From contig CAJFCV020000003.1 in NCBI GenBank assembly GCA_904066235.2, forward strand, positions 558,001-622,000: a stretch of 64,000 nucleotides of DNA, in the 5' to 3' direction. The position numbers and the translations under genes were made by a program. How positions within the stretch are numbered: the first letter of the stretch is position 1; each line of letters begins with the position of its first letter. The notes beneath the pieces are model-generated. The model ran no database searches, was not told the origin of the DNA, and saw only the letters and a list, made by a program, of their open reading frames with translations. Of the stretch, positions 29,953-40,333 are shown one piece after another. Origin of the DNA: Bursaphelenchus xylophilus (taxonomy: Eukaryota > Nematoda > Chromadorea > Rhabditida > Aphelenchoididae).

Positions 29953-30486
29953 TGTCTCTTCTTCGTCGCTGATCTCAGAGTCCGAATAATCCGAGTCGTC
30001 GAGAACGTCCGGCTCTTCTTCGGGCTCGGCTTCCGACTGAAGGGCGGCGAAACGGTTGTTGCGCGGAAGTGGACGTGTGCGGCTCTTCAGACGTTTGCCG
30101 GGCGCGTCACGCAGTCGCAAAGGAAGGATCTGGTCTTCGTGCGGGTCCGCCGAACTCGAACTCGAGGGCTGCTGCGAATCGGCGCTGGATTCCGGGCTCT
30201 GAAAAAAAATATTCCACATGACCGCCGAAGTGACCTCGAAAAAACAGCTGGGAAAGGGCGAAAAAAACTAGAAAGGAATTCGAATTTTGAGTGCAGCAGA
30301 AGCACAACGGTCTAACCTTGATTGTCTAACCGCCTAAACGTCGAGAAATCAATAAATCAAACCGAACCCACCTCAATTTCCACGTCGCTCAATTGGAACG
30401 GATCGTAGTCTTCGAGCTTTTTGTGCTCAGACTTTTCTTCCACCTGAAGGACTCGATGGAAGCGTCGAAGTCCAGCTGGTTGTGTA
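29953..30486 (-). CDS. In-frame 5' extension exons of the S6 kinase gene
   Basis: The exon that holds the MGTVFEIEL start remains open upstream to an acceptor (CTG complement at 30199-30201), giving exon 29842-30198. The extra 82 codons are acidic and Ser-rich (RPLPRNNRFAALQSEAEPEE, DDSDYSDSEISDEEET). A further exon 30372-30486, flanked by GT and AG, joins in phase (EHKKLEDYDPFQLSDVEIE) and needs one leading base from an exon further upstream. There is no ATG in it. So either a long N-terminal S6K isoform exists, or a separate upstream transcript shares this exon. An exon at 41964-42069 has the matching phase. Confidence 0.5.
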
Positions 30487-30649
30487 CTGAAACGGAGATC
30501 ATAAATAACAAAAAAAACATTAAAAAACTGGAGATGGAAGTCTTATCAAAAGAAAAAAGTGGCGCTATCAGATCATGTCCAATTTTTTTAGTGAATTCGA
30601 CTTTAAATTTTCGGATTTTGACTTTTAGTTGAGTGGCGTCAGATTCTAT

Positions 30650-31020
30650 GGGATCAAGCGATCTTCAAAACAAAGATTCGGAGTGCCTAGACTACGAAAA
30701 AATCAAAGAAAAAGACAACATTGTTTTAGAGCAGTTGATCTCCACAAAAATATAAATAACATAAAATTTCAGGCGAATTTTTACTACAAAGACATTTTAT
30801 TTTCAAGAGAGCTAAACGAAGTAATCTCTCAAAAGGCCCGCATGACTCGATCTAAGATCAAGGTGTAATATCAAAATTTCGTTAGACTCCCGACTTGGCG
30901 AACAAAAAGGCGAAAATCGATAAAACTCTGAATGATCTGCCTCTAGAATCCAAAAAATACGTTCAATCCGTCCCGAACCAAAGAAGCTTTCCACTCGACA
31001 ATTCCTTCAAACGTCGTTAA
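30650..31020 (+). CDS. Candidate small three-exon gene, unrecognised
   Basis: An ATG at 30650 follows an acceptor-like CTTTTAG (ending 30629) and opens MGSSDLQNKDSECLDYEK. Splicing 30723-30772 (50 nt, GT-AG) joins to NFYYKDILFSRELNE, and splicing 30822-30885 (64 nt, GT-AG) joins in phase to TPDLANKKAKIDKTLNDLPL with a stop TAA at 31018-31020, giving about 85 residues. Intron lengths are typical for nematodes. The competing view is one 79-codon open frame 30629-30868. No family recognised. It would be divergent from the S6K upstream exons. Confidence 0.35.
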
Positions 31021-32600
31021 AAAATTTTTTTTTATATTATACTAGACATTCCGCGGCTGCTCTCTCTGGGACAAAGCGTCTGGCTGGGGGGAGATAGCGT
31101 GGCGTCGTGAATCGCAGAGAGAGACAGACGTCTGACTCCGACCGGTGTGGAGTGATCGCGAAAGAGGGCGAAAAAGAAATGAAGGACGCATTCGGGGCGA
31201 GACTTGACCCCAAAGTCGGAAACGGGTCACCTGTACCGCTGACAAGAATTGTAATTGGTACAAGACTGATAAAAGTTGGGAAATGATCGAGAACGGTTAG
31301 GAGACGTATGTTTCGACCTTTTGAAATACGGACCATCAAAATCAAAGCGTTTTCGTAGAGAGCTAGAGAAATTCATGAAAAAAGGAAGAGATGACTCACC
31401 GAGTCAAGTGTTCCGATGGGTCAACAATGACTCTATGATGACTCAAATTTGAATTCAAGAAATCAAAAAGGCTATTTCGATCAATTACAAGCAATTATAA
31501 TAGTCTAATCAAAATTTTGACTGAGAAAACCTTTTGAAATAAAAGATTTCAGTTGAAGGTCCAAGGATAATATAAAAAATGGTCGGATTATAAACTTTTT
31601 TCGCCGTAATCTCCTTAAAATTGAAAAGCCGGACTCAATAAGCTGTAATCTCGCTAATTAGATTAACTAAACGGATAATAAACAGCGAAGTCAAAAGCTT
31701 TTGACAAAAATTTGGCCAAGACACCAAGTAAAATATCACCTGAACAGACCCCGTGGTTCGACGTCTGGAGCGCAAAAAAACCGGACCGAAGAGACGAAAA
31801 AAGCCGTAGCTTCTCCATTTCGCCAATTCTTCTTGTCTTCACGGACTTTTTGGCAGTATTACAACAAGATCTCTTCTAGTTACTCTCTCAAAATTGATGA
31901 CTTATAAAAACCTTAATTTTTTGAGGGTTTTTCTCATTAAAAAAGCAAATAAATTTGAAATTTGATGAGTACATAAATTTGCAATGCATCATCAAACGTT
32001 TTGCAAACAGAAAATTGCAAAAAATGATATTATTCATGATGTTTGAAATTTAATCGCGAATTTTTGAATTGATGACGTGGGGAAATTGGGATAATTTTTG
32101 TATCCTTAGACAGCACATGGACTACAGTCAAAATGGAAGAGAAAAAACGAGTCAAATCCAAAGAGAAAAGTTTGGTTTTTGGCTCGTTTTCGAAAGTTTC
32201 CGACAAAAGGAAATGCGCGAAGTTTTGGCGCCAAAAGCGGGCCATTTCGGAGTTCAAAAAGGGGCATAAAAAAGGGCAAAAGTGCAAACAAGACTTGGCT
32301 AATTTATTCCCCTTCTCTCTGCTTATGGTTTTTCGATGTCGGCCAAAAGTTTTTTTGGTGTGTCTACTACAATATCAGGCCAAAAAAAGGATTAAAAAGT
32401 CAAAAAGTTGACAAAATTTTTTCTGTAAAATACGAAGAAGTTCATAAAGGTTATTTTGTAAATGAAAATTGCACGTAGAATAGAGAATTAATTAGCTTTT
32501 TGCAAAAAGAAACCATAAAACATGGTCTGTCAATGATAATTTACAATTTTGATGGTACTTTGATGTTTGAAAATACAACAAAATTGAGAAAAAATTTGAC
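31021..32600. other. Gene-free stretch
   Basis: No convincing coding frame, RNA gene or element ends. A less AT-rich patch at about 31050-31340 is open on the minus strand but has no recognisable features. Confidence 0.4.
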
Positions 32601-32717
32601 AAACAAACCATAAAAAGTTTAGCTCACGCTTTGAAAGCACAGCCGAGATATTCAACGAACTTTGCCGGCGAGAGAGTACGCAAAATGTGGAGAGCGGTCA
32701 GAGAGAAAAACACTTTT

Positions 32718-33141
32718 GCCTGTCTCGCTCAGATTTTGATGAAACTTGGTGACAAATTAAGAATAACTTTTTCGAAGATATACGGGAGATATCTACAGTT
32801 CGCGCTCTGCAGAAACAACCGAGATTTTTAGGCCGAAATTTGAAAAAAACGGGAGAATTTTTTTTGCGAATTTTGTCATGAAAAGTTGGATGGTTATTTC
32901 TACTGTAGAGGGTAATATTTCCACAAAAAATTAATTTTTTCCCCGTGAAACTGGCAAAGATACGGCCAAAAAAATGTCTTTTCTCTGACCGGTCTCCGGA
33001 CTTCGCGTACTCTCTCGGCAGCAAAGATTGTTGAATATCTCAGCTGCCCTTGCAAAGCGGGAGCTAAATCTTTCAGGAATTGATGCTTAGCTTATGCAAA
33101 AAGTGTATGCAAAATTTGAAAAAAATCTGAGCGTCGCACGT
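32718..33141. mobile_element. About 420-bp element, ends CTCAGATTTTGATGAAA
   Basis: The left end CGCTCAGATTTTGATGAAAC and the right end AAAATCTGAGCGTCGCAC are inverted. Interior landmarks: CAGAAACAACCGAGATTTTT, TTTTTGCGAATTTTG, AAATTAATTTTTTCC, CTGGCAAAGATACGGCC, CTCTCGGCAGCAAAGATTG and TTGAATATCTCAGC. Other members: 33425-33668 (partial), 33913-34227 (partial), 34459-34858, 41588-41795 (partial), 42218-42638, 43092-43511, 44499-44820 (partial). No frame spans the copies; nonautonomous DNA transposon likely. Confidence 0.7.
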
Positions 33142-33912
33142 GGGGAGAATCCTCTTGTAAAAACCATAAAAAAAGTGTGAAAAGTACGACGAAAAACAAA
33201 AAAATGTAAAGTAAGTAAAGTCACCGCTGTTAGACCGCTTATTTTCGGGGTTTTCAGCCGTCCGCACTTTTATGGATTGGCTCCAAAACTTTATTTTGGC
33301 GTCAAAGATGAAAAAGGTTCGTACGAATAAACAAAAACATGGGTTATGAAACCGGAAAAAATATGAAAAATTTTGAAATCTCCGAGCGTTTTCAACACCA
33401 AAATAAAATTCCGTTTTCTCAAGATTTTATTTTTGCTGTCGAGAGAGAGAGAGAGAGTGCTCGAAATGCGGAGAGCGGTCAGAGAGAAAAACACTTTTTG
33501 GTCGTATCTTTGCCAGTTTCGTGTGGAAAAAATTGATTTTTTGTGGAAACATCACTCTCTACGGTAGGAATAATCATCAAACTTTTCATGGCAAAATTCG
33601 CAAAAAAATTTTTCACATTTTTGCCAAATTTTTGCCAAGTTCCCTCAAAATCTGAGCGTCGCACATGAGACGTTTCACATGTGGTCTGTCTCCGTTTTCT
33701 TTCAAATATGACGACGGAAAAGGTAGAGGGTTCAAAATACAATGAATTAGCGAAAAAAACCACCGAAAAGAAGGGAGGGTGAATAAGAAATTGACAGAAC
33801 TCTCTAAACCTTGTTTGTAAACAGCGGATGGCCTTGGAATTTGGTGATAAAGTGTTTGGCGACTGATAGGGAATGGAACAATGGACAGTCAAAACTTAGA
33901 GTATACGAAAAG

Positions 33913-34227
33913 GATGGCGATCTTTGCCGCCGAGAGAGTGCGGGAAATGCGGAGAGCGGTCAGAGAGAAAAAAGTTTTTTGGCCGTATCTTTGCCAGTTT
34001 CGCGCGGAAAAAAATAATTTTTTGTGGAAACATCACTCTCTACAGTAGAAATAACCATAAAACTTTTCATACCAAAATTCGCAAAAAAGTGTCAAATTTT
34101 CGACGATTTTCGACCAAAAAATCTCGGTCGTTTCTGCAAAGTGCGAGCTAAAAATCTGGCATATGTATTAGCGAAAATTATTCTAAATTTGCCCCAAGTT
34201 TGATCAAAATCTGAGTGTCGCACTTGG
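33913..34227. mobile_element. Partial copy, CTCAGATTTTGATGAAA element family
   Basis: It opens within the family at GATCTTTGCCGCCGAGAGAG, continues through GTATCTTTGCCAGTTTCGCG, and ends at the complete right end CAAAATCTGAGTGTCGCACT. Confidence 0.65.
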
Positions 34228-34458
34228 AGCTGTTCCCACTTTTTTGAAGCACACAGACTGGTTACTAAACCATTCATCAAGTTGGGATCACATGCTGAAC
34301 TGAACAGTCGACTTTGGACAAAATCGTGATAAAAAAGTCTGATTAAAGTCCCCGTTTCATTAGTTCCACATATCAGCTGTTTTGTGAGTCAAAAATTTCC
34401 CAATAGACAGAAAAGTTTTGAAAGAAATTTCGAGGAATTTCAACGCACACTCCTCGAA

Positions 34459-34858
34459 GTGCGACGCTTGGATTTTCTTTAAATTTCTCCTACAACTCGG
34501 TCATAGGCCACATATCAATCTCTAAAAATCTTAGCTTGTGCCTTGCAAAATAAGTCGAGATATTCAACGATCTTTGCGGCCGAGAGAGTACGCGAAATGC
34601 GGAGACTGAGAAAACACTTTTTGGCTGTAGCTCTGCTGATTTGGTGCGGAAAAAACTGATTTTTTGTGGAAATATTACTCTCTACGGTAGAAATAGGCAT
34701 GATATTTTTTATGCTAAAATTCGCAAAAAAATTGTCACATTTTGGCCAACTTTTGGACTAAAAACCTTGGTTGTTTCTGTAAATCGCAGGCTAGAAATCT
34801 CGCATACGTTTTAGAAAAAATTTGTCCCCAAGTTTCATTGAAATTTGAGTGTCGAATT
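34459..34858. mobile_element. Complete copy, CTCAGATTTTGATGAAA element family
   Basis: The left end GTGCGACGCTTGGATTTTC and the right end GAAATTTGAGTGTCGAA are inverted. The interior follows the family order in the opposite orientation from the copy at 32718. Confidence 0.65.
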
Positions 34859-35451
34859 TTCACTAAATTTTTGATGTTTCTGCAAAGCGCGAGTTAAAAA
34901 CTCAAAATTCAAAAAAGTAATTCTTATTTTTAGAAAATACGGATTTCAATTTTTAGCAAGCAGCTTCAAAATCTCATTGCCAACACGTGCCGCAGCTTCT
35001 TCATACAAGAAAAAGTAAAATGTATACTCGTCCCTTCGGCTTGACAATGCAACAACAAATTTACATTAGGGATTACACTACAATCTTCAAAAGAAAAGCG
35101 ACAAAAATTGAACTCTTTAAGCGCCAAATTGAAGTTATTTTTGGCCTGTACTCACCTTTTCTTCGGTTTCAAAAATTTGAGCAGAGAAAACACCATGTTT
35201 TAGGAGGGAAATACAGTAAATTATATAGCCGTAGGCAATAAATATGATCGGTTTTCGGGTACAGTCCGAATTTTCAGTTCAAAAGTCCCACAATTTTTGG
35301 GACGTTTTGTCCACGAAAGCTGTTTAAAAATGACTTTTTGGCCGGGTTTTTGTGATTTTACCAAATATTGTGTTCGATTTCCGCAATTTTTTTGGCCTTT
35401 TATAAGTTTTAACGGCCTGGGAATCCAAACAAATGATGTTTGCACAAGGAT

Positions 35452-35718
35452 ATGGGCATAGAAGGGCGGGGGGATCCGTCTATGGCCTTTTATCTTTCGG
35501 ATGGAGAATACAAAAAAAGTGATGAGATTCCGGGAGATATCGAATATTCAAGTAGTCGGAATCGAATTGAAATTAGTGGAAGTCCTTTGGACTATTGGGA
35601 AAGACTGAAATCAGTAGTGCAATCGGAGGCTATAAACGAAATAATCGAGGAAGGGAGATTTTTTGCCCTCAAAGTTCATTGCGGCGGAAGAGACCACCTC
35701 GATTTGAAAGACATATGA
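35452..35718 (+). CDS. Candidate protein, 88 residues, unrecognised
   Basis: The frame from ATG 35452 to TGA 35716-35718 has strong coding character: MGIEGRGDPSMAFYLSDGEY, SRNRIEISGSPLDYWERLK, SVVQSEAINEIIEEGRFFAL and a terminal GGRDHLDLKDI. The frame is also open upstream to about 35418, so this could be the last exon of a longer gene (CACAAG at 35446 could be an acceptor). A polyadenylation signal AATAAA occurs at 35809-35814, 91 bp after the stop. No domain recognised. Confidence 0.5.
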   Translation: MGIEGRGDPSMAFYLSDGEYKKSDEIPGDIEYSSSRNRIEISGSPLDYWERLKSVVQSEAINEIIEEGRFFALKVHCGGRDHLDLKDI

Positions 35719-36193
35719 GATAAGGGTTACGTAACGCATACTTCATACCTTGTGACGGAAAGTAATGTCAATTGAGAGACTATGAGCTTATTATGTTATG
35801 ACTTTTTGAATAAAAATGAGATTATGATGACTTAAATTAAAAACGGTATTGCCTGAGGCATTGTGTTCAGATTTACTTGAAATTTGGCACAATCAATCAG
35901 TCTAGAGAGTGAATGATTTGCTGAGAATTTCAGCTGAATCCTTACAGTAAAAGCCGAGATATACAACCATCTTTGCCGACGAGAAACTACGGATAATGAA
36001 GAGAGCGGTCAGACAAAAAATGAGAATTTTGCTCGGGAAAATAATGAGCTATGTCGCGTCAAAAATCGAGATTACCGCCGAGAAAATGAATTGTGTCGCG
36101 GAAAAATCAAATTGCTTTTCACTTCGGTAACGCGACCGGAATTCAAAGGCCAAAAGTATCAATTTTATAGTATAAATTTTACCCAAAATGTAC

Positions 36194-36344
36194 TTCAGTT
36201 TGTCGGGAAAATAATGAGCAAAATTTAGCAATCGCTTCGCTGAAATGAAAACCAATTTGACTTTTTCGCGACACTTCATTTTCTCGTCGGCGATCTCGAT
36301 TTTCGATGCGACAGAGTGCTCATTACTTTCCCGACAGACTGATA
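36194..36344. mobile_element. MITE, CTGTCGGGAAAATAATG family
   Basis: Left end TTGTCGGGAAAATAATGAGC, right end CTCATTACTTTCCCGACAGA; common interior type. A further left end lies at 36032, so two copies are nested or adjacent. Confidence 0.8.
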
Positions 36345-36541
36345 TGAATAAATCTCGGCTCTTCCGTGAAAGCGCGAGCTAACATTTTCGCGAATAAAAA
36401 TTTTATGTATGCAGATGAAATATCTGAAATTTCAAGCAAATCCAAGGGCTGCGATTCGAGAAATCGCCTTATAAAATAAGAGCAGTCTATCTATAAGACT
36501 GACCTTTTGATAACCAACAAATTTTTTTTCTTCCTTGCGAT

Positions 36542-36905
36542 TTGAATTGCAAAGGTCCCACTATTCTTTTACCTACCCTTTATTCTTCCTCCGAGTCATG
36601 GAGATCTGGCTCGAATCGAACACTAGGCCAAACAATATGTCAGTTGCAAAAAGTTCTTGAGCCGAATCAAGCATTCACTCATTTATCGTTCTTACGAACC
36701 CTTGGCAGGTGTCCCGAAATAGGTTCATCCCCCGGACAGAACCGTTCCCACCTGCTCCGAACTTTGGCGGTTGTTGTGTCTTGACTTGCACGCCGAGAAT
36801 GTCAAGCATGAAAAACAAAAGCAGCGTCTGGAGGAGAGGGGGATCAAAGTTCCCGGAAAACGGGGCCACCCACTTTACTATTCGTATTTTCAGACGGTGC
36901 AGAGA
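36542..36905 (+). pseudogene. Frameshifted coding segment, unrecognised
   Basis: 36542-36784 reads WRSGSNRTLGQTICQLQKVL, EPNQAFTHLSFLRTLGRCPE and ends in TGA. An overlapping frame from about 36721 reads LDLHAENVKHEKQKQRLEER and GIKVPGKRGHPLYYSYFQT and runs into the palindrome cluster at 36.9 kb. A single frameshift near 36760 would join the two. No family recognised; probably a damaged gene or transposon remnant cut by the adjacent satellite. Confidence 0.35.
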
Positions 36906-36914
36906 GATCATGTC

Positions 36915-37412
36915 GCGAGGCGCACTGTGCACAAAAACCCCACATTTTGCACAGTGCAAAAAAAAAACGATCCGCACCGTGCATAAAAAAACTACCCGCA
37001 CAGTGCACAAAAACATTTAGCCAGAAAAAAGAGCAAAACAATGCGCACCGTGCACCAAAAAAACAATCCGCACTGTGCACAAAGGCCCTATTTTGCACCG
37101 TGCACAAAAAGCCCCGTTTTGCACTGTGCACAAAACCCTTATTTTGCACCGTGCATTTCACTTTTTTTTTTGGTTTACGCACTGTGCGGCGAAATATCGC
37201 TGCGACGAAGGCAAGCTTCAACTACGTCGCTGCGAGGAATTTGCACAGTGCAAACGGCCTTTTTGAGATTTGCACTGTGCGAAAAAAGGAAAATGCACTG
37301 TGCGTTGGCGACAAGCGTGGGAAAAAGTTCAAAATGCACTGTGCTTTGGCGACAAGCATGGGAAAAAGTTCAAAATGCACTGTGCGAAGGGGAAAAATGT
37401 CCATGCACTTTT
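36915..37412. repeat. Cluster of about fifteen GCACNGTGC palindromes
   Basis: The 9-bp palindrome GCAC(A/T/C)GTGC occurs about every 20-40 bp, including near 36922, 36953, 36976, 37001, 37044, 37072, 37097, 37121, 37146, 37182, 37243, 37273, 37294, 37336 and 37377. Copies are usually flanked by TTT on one side and AAA on the other. Spacing is irregular and the spacers differ. The same core is in the interspersed repeats at 15.9, 22.9, 39.3 and 60.4 kb. Open frames here are by-products of the repeat. Confidence 0.85.
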
Positions 37413-37799
37413 TTTTGAATTTTGTTGATGTAAGAAAAGCCAATTTTTTGGAGAGGTGTCTAGAGACTATGGAAAATGAGGAGAGTAGAAAATATTTTTT
37501 GCTTTATGACTAAATATTTAGCTGATTTCGCTTGGCAAAACATAGCTTTTTTGTAACAGAAATGCTGGACAGACCATTACTAAAGAAATCTCAAATTTTT
37601 ACGGTAATATTTTGTATAGTAATCCTCAATAAACTCACATATCATAGTCATCAGAAAAGCCTCTACTAGACGATGACGCAATTTGAGAAATTTCTTTCGG
37701 AGCCGAAGCCGGCGGCTTCGGAATTACTACTTTCATCGACTTACTTCACAGACAAGATTCTCACGCTAAAATTTCAAAATGAAATTTCAAAAAAAAAAT

Positions 37800-38060
37800 T
37801 TTTTTTTCGCGCCTCGAAACGGAAGTAATATCACAATAGAGGAGATCAAAAAACCCCCCAAAAAATTGCGCGGCCAACAGTTTTTTCGCCGACACGGACT
37901 AGCACAAGCCGCGAAACGAGCCCAACGCGCTCGCAATCCACGAAAAAGAGGGAGTCCGCGAGCTTCGGCGACGCAAAAGAACGCCCCCGAACGCAGTCGG
38001 CGCTCGCGAATTCTCTCCTCTTTCCGCGGTAATTTCCGAAACGCGCCCAAATGTTTATTT
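37800..38060. other. GC-rich patch, possible promoter or exon
   Basis: The patch is open on both strands (plus: RRHGLAQAAKRAQRARNPRK; minus: REERRLRSGAFFCVAEARG-like). Both readings are Arg-rich and low in complexity, and there is no clear start or splice support. A CpG-rich regulatory region would also explain it. Confidence 0.2.
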
Positions 38061-38238
38061 TATTGTCCAGCAGACAAGAAAAAAACCGTAGCGCAGAGGG
38101 CTAAGTGCATTGTAGACGGAATTACGAGAAAGTGGCTGCGTTTCGGGGTTGATGAGCATACAGAAAATTCTGGGCAGAGAATTTTGAAATGGCAGAAAAT
38201 TGGAGATACCATCATCATGTATTAGCAAACGGACTATT

Positions 38239-38505
38239 ATCAGTTTGTCGGGAAAATAATGAGCAGAGTGTCGCATCGAAAATCGCTGCGCCAATCGAGT
38301 CGCTGGAGATATTTTTATTAAAAAAAACGAACGAACTTTCTGGACGAAAATATTTTCGTCCAAAATATCAGTCTGTCGGGAAAATAATGTCGCTGCGTCG
38401 ATCGTATCGCTGAATTGAAATTTTTTTATTTTACACCATCCTTTTTCACTGAGGCGATCCGATTTTCGATGCCACAGAGTGCTCATTTTTTTCCCGACAG
38501 ACTGA
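38239..38505. mobile_element. Two nested MITEs, CTGTCGGGAAAATAATG family
   Basis: Left ends occur at 38242 and 38371 but only one right end (CTCATTTTTTTCCCGACAGA, ending about 38503). The outer copy has probably lost its right half to the inner insertion. Confidence 0.7.
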
Positions 38506-39244
38506 TATTCAACAACCTTTTGCAGACAAGAGACTATGGAAAATGAGGAGAGACAGTCAGCAAAAGCTAAAACTTTCTGGGATTCCAAAAGATTCCGAAT
38601 ATTTATGACCTGCTCAGACTAATGGAAATCCGTAAATAGTCCGACTTCTAATCCCATCCGGCTGAAAGGCGCCCCGAAACATCTGTCAAAATAATGGAGG
38701 GCGTTTGGGTTCTCATGAACGTCTAATAAATAAAAACCAGGCCCACAATTCTTTTCTCAATTTAATCCCATCGGAATGTTCAATTGTAACATGCATAAAA
38801 ATGTGATAAAATCGCAGGGAAAGGTGTAAAAAGAGGGAAATTTGCAAAATCGAATTGATCTTGTTGTTAAAAAAAATAATTTTTTAGCTCATTCCGGGTT
38901 TATGTCATTCAAAATACAAGCTAAATTTTGCGAAATTACAGTCTAGGCGATCCAAAAATTCAAAACAAGACATAAAATAAAATTTTTCTCTGATCGTCTC
39001 TCCTCATTTTCCATACTCTCTCGTCAGCAAAGATCGTTAAATATCTCGACTCTCCTTGCAAAGAGCAACCTAATATTTTCAGAAATTAATATGCAGCCCC
39101 TATAGATTATACAGTCCTAATTTGAAACAAAAAATTTAGGCCTGCCCAAAAAAATTTTGAAAAAGTCACCCCTTACCACACCCTCCAAAAAATCGTCTAT
39201 ATGCAAATTAGAGCTGAAATTGATGATATCAAATCTTTTCTAGC

Positions 39245-39420
39245 CCGTTCGTAAAGTCGCTGGAGTGATTTTTGGCGCCTGCACTATGCAGAAAAAATCA
39301 GGGTGCGAGGAACAGCCCAAAAAAGCTTATTGTACGGTGCAAAAAGCAATAAATTACACTGTGAAAAGTGAATTTTTGTTTTCTCACAGTGTATGTTGCC
39401 AAAATCACTCCACTTTCCTG
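39245..39420. repeat. GCACNGTGC-bearing interspersed repeat
   Basis: The fullest copy: AAGTCGCTGGAGTGATTTTT, CAGCCCAAAAAAGCTTATTG, GTACGGTGCAAAAAGCAATA, CACTGTGAAAAGTGAATTTT and a mirrored end AAAATCACTCCACTTTC. Confidence 0.65.
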
Positions 39421-39432
39421 ACAGACAATCAT

Positions 39433-39576
39433 TCTGTCGGGAAAATAATGTGGATTTGTCATAGAAAAAGTATCTTGTCTCGTCACACACCAAATCTCCA
39501 GCCGGGGGTTGCCGTCGCAAAGCGATGATGGGTGATTCCAAGGCACCACGATGCCGCATTATTTTTCCGACAAACT
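39433..39576. mobile_element. MITE, ATGTGGATT subfamily
   Basis: Left end CTGTCGGGAAAATAATGTGG, right end GCATTATTTTTCCGACAAAC, interior GTCGCAAAGCGATGATGGG as in the copy at 25987. Confidence 0.8.
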
Positions 39577-39645
39577 ACAAAAGATTTGTCGCAAGTTTCA
39601 ATAAAATTTGAGTGTCAAAATTTCCTCTTTGAGGCAAGGGTTTTA

Positions 39646-39893
39646 TCAGTCTGTCGGGAAAATAATGAGCCTTCTGTCATAGGGAAAATCGAGATCGCCG
39701 CCGAGAAAATGAATTTTGTCGCGACATAATCAACTTCAGAGGTCCAGAAATATCATTTTTCCCAAATTGAACCTCCATACAACAAACCCTTTCGATAACG
39801 AGCAAACTTTTTTGACCCCTTGCGATTTGTTCTACAGATCTTTGCGATTGTCTCAGCGACAGAGTGCTCATTATTTTCCCGACAAACTGATAA
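39646..39893. mobile_element. MITE, CTGTCGGGAAAATAATG family, longer interior
   Basis: Complete ends; the interior is about 90 bp longer than usual and includes AGAGGTCCAGAAATATC...ACAACAAACCCTTTCGATAA, also present in the copy at 46584-46884. Confidence 0.75.
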
Positions 39894-39959
39894 CATAGAG
39901 TCCAATTTCCGCTTATTATTACATAAGCGTCAATGATCAGAGAAAAAAATCACCACACA

Positions 39960-40312
39960 GCATCGCAAACCCCTCGCTTTGAACATATGATTCCCTTCCG
40001 CCCGCTTCCGCTCCTCTCCATTTTCAAGATCAGACGAAAATTTGTCTGCGAAAGGAATGAGGAATTCCTCGTTGGCGATCAAGTCGTTTTTTTCGGTTGC
40101 TTCAGATCCTCCCGCAGCTCCCGTCGACGGAGGCGAGAGATAAAGGGCGTAAGGATGAGAAAAAAAAGAGAAGACAATGATGAGAAAAAAAGGTTGGTGG
40201 AATGGAATCTGCGCGAGATCTGATTGAAACTGCGCAGGAATGCGGCGAATTGCTGGGTGATCTCCTCAGCGGAGAGGTTTCGGGATTTGCAGGGCTGTAG
40301 GATGGGTGGGCT
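39960..40312 (-). CDS. Candidate exon or exons of an unidentified gene
   Basis: Read leftwards, 40312-40215 encodes NLSAEEITQQFAAFLRSFNQ after an acceptor (CTACAG). 40110-39975 encodes SEATEKNDLIANEEFLIPFA and DKFSSDLENGEERKRAEGNH. Both look like real protein, in different frames. A join needs a weak donor (GTTTCA near 40225) and a non-canonical GGGAG acceptor. The plus strand is also open in parts (ESARDLIETAQECGELLGD), so strand is uncertain. The 1-kb palindrome inserted at 40334 may have cut this gene. Confidence 0.3.
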
Positions 40313-40333
40313 GCAAACTCGCACTCAAACTGA

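Noticed and set aside
33437..33458. GA microsatellite
   Set aside because: A short run of GAGAGA lies inside a member of the dispersed element family at the position of its GAGAGAG landmark; not a separate feature.
36947..37513. 188-codon and 125-codon frames over the palindrome cluster
   Set aside because: They translate GCACNGTGC repeats (periodic Cys, Thr, His and Lys) in several frames at once, a repeat artefact.
37779..38225. 148-codon Arg-rich frame on the plus strand
   Set aside because: Both strands are open through a GC-rich patch, the start lies in an A-run, and the end runs toward a MITE; kept only as a GC-rich patch.
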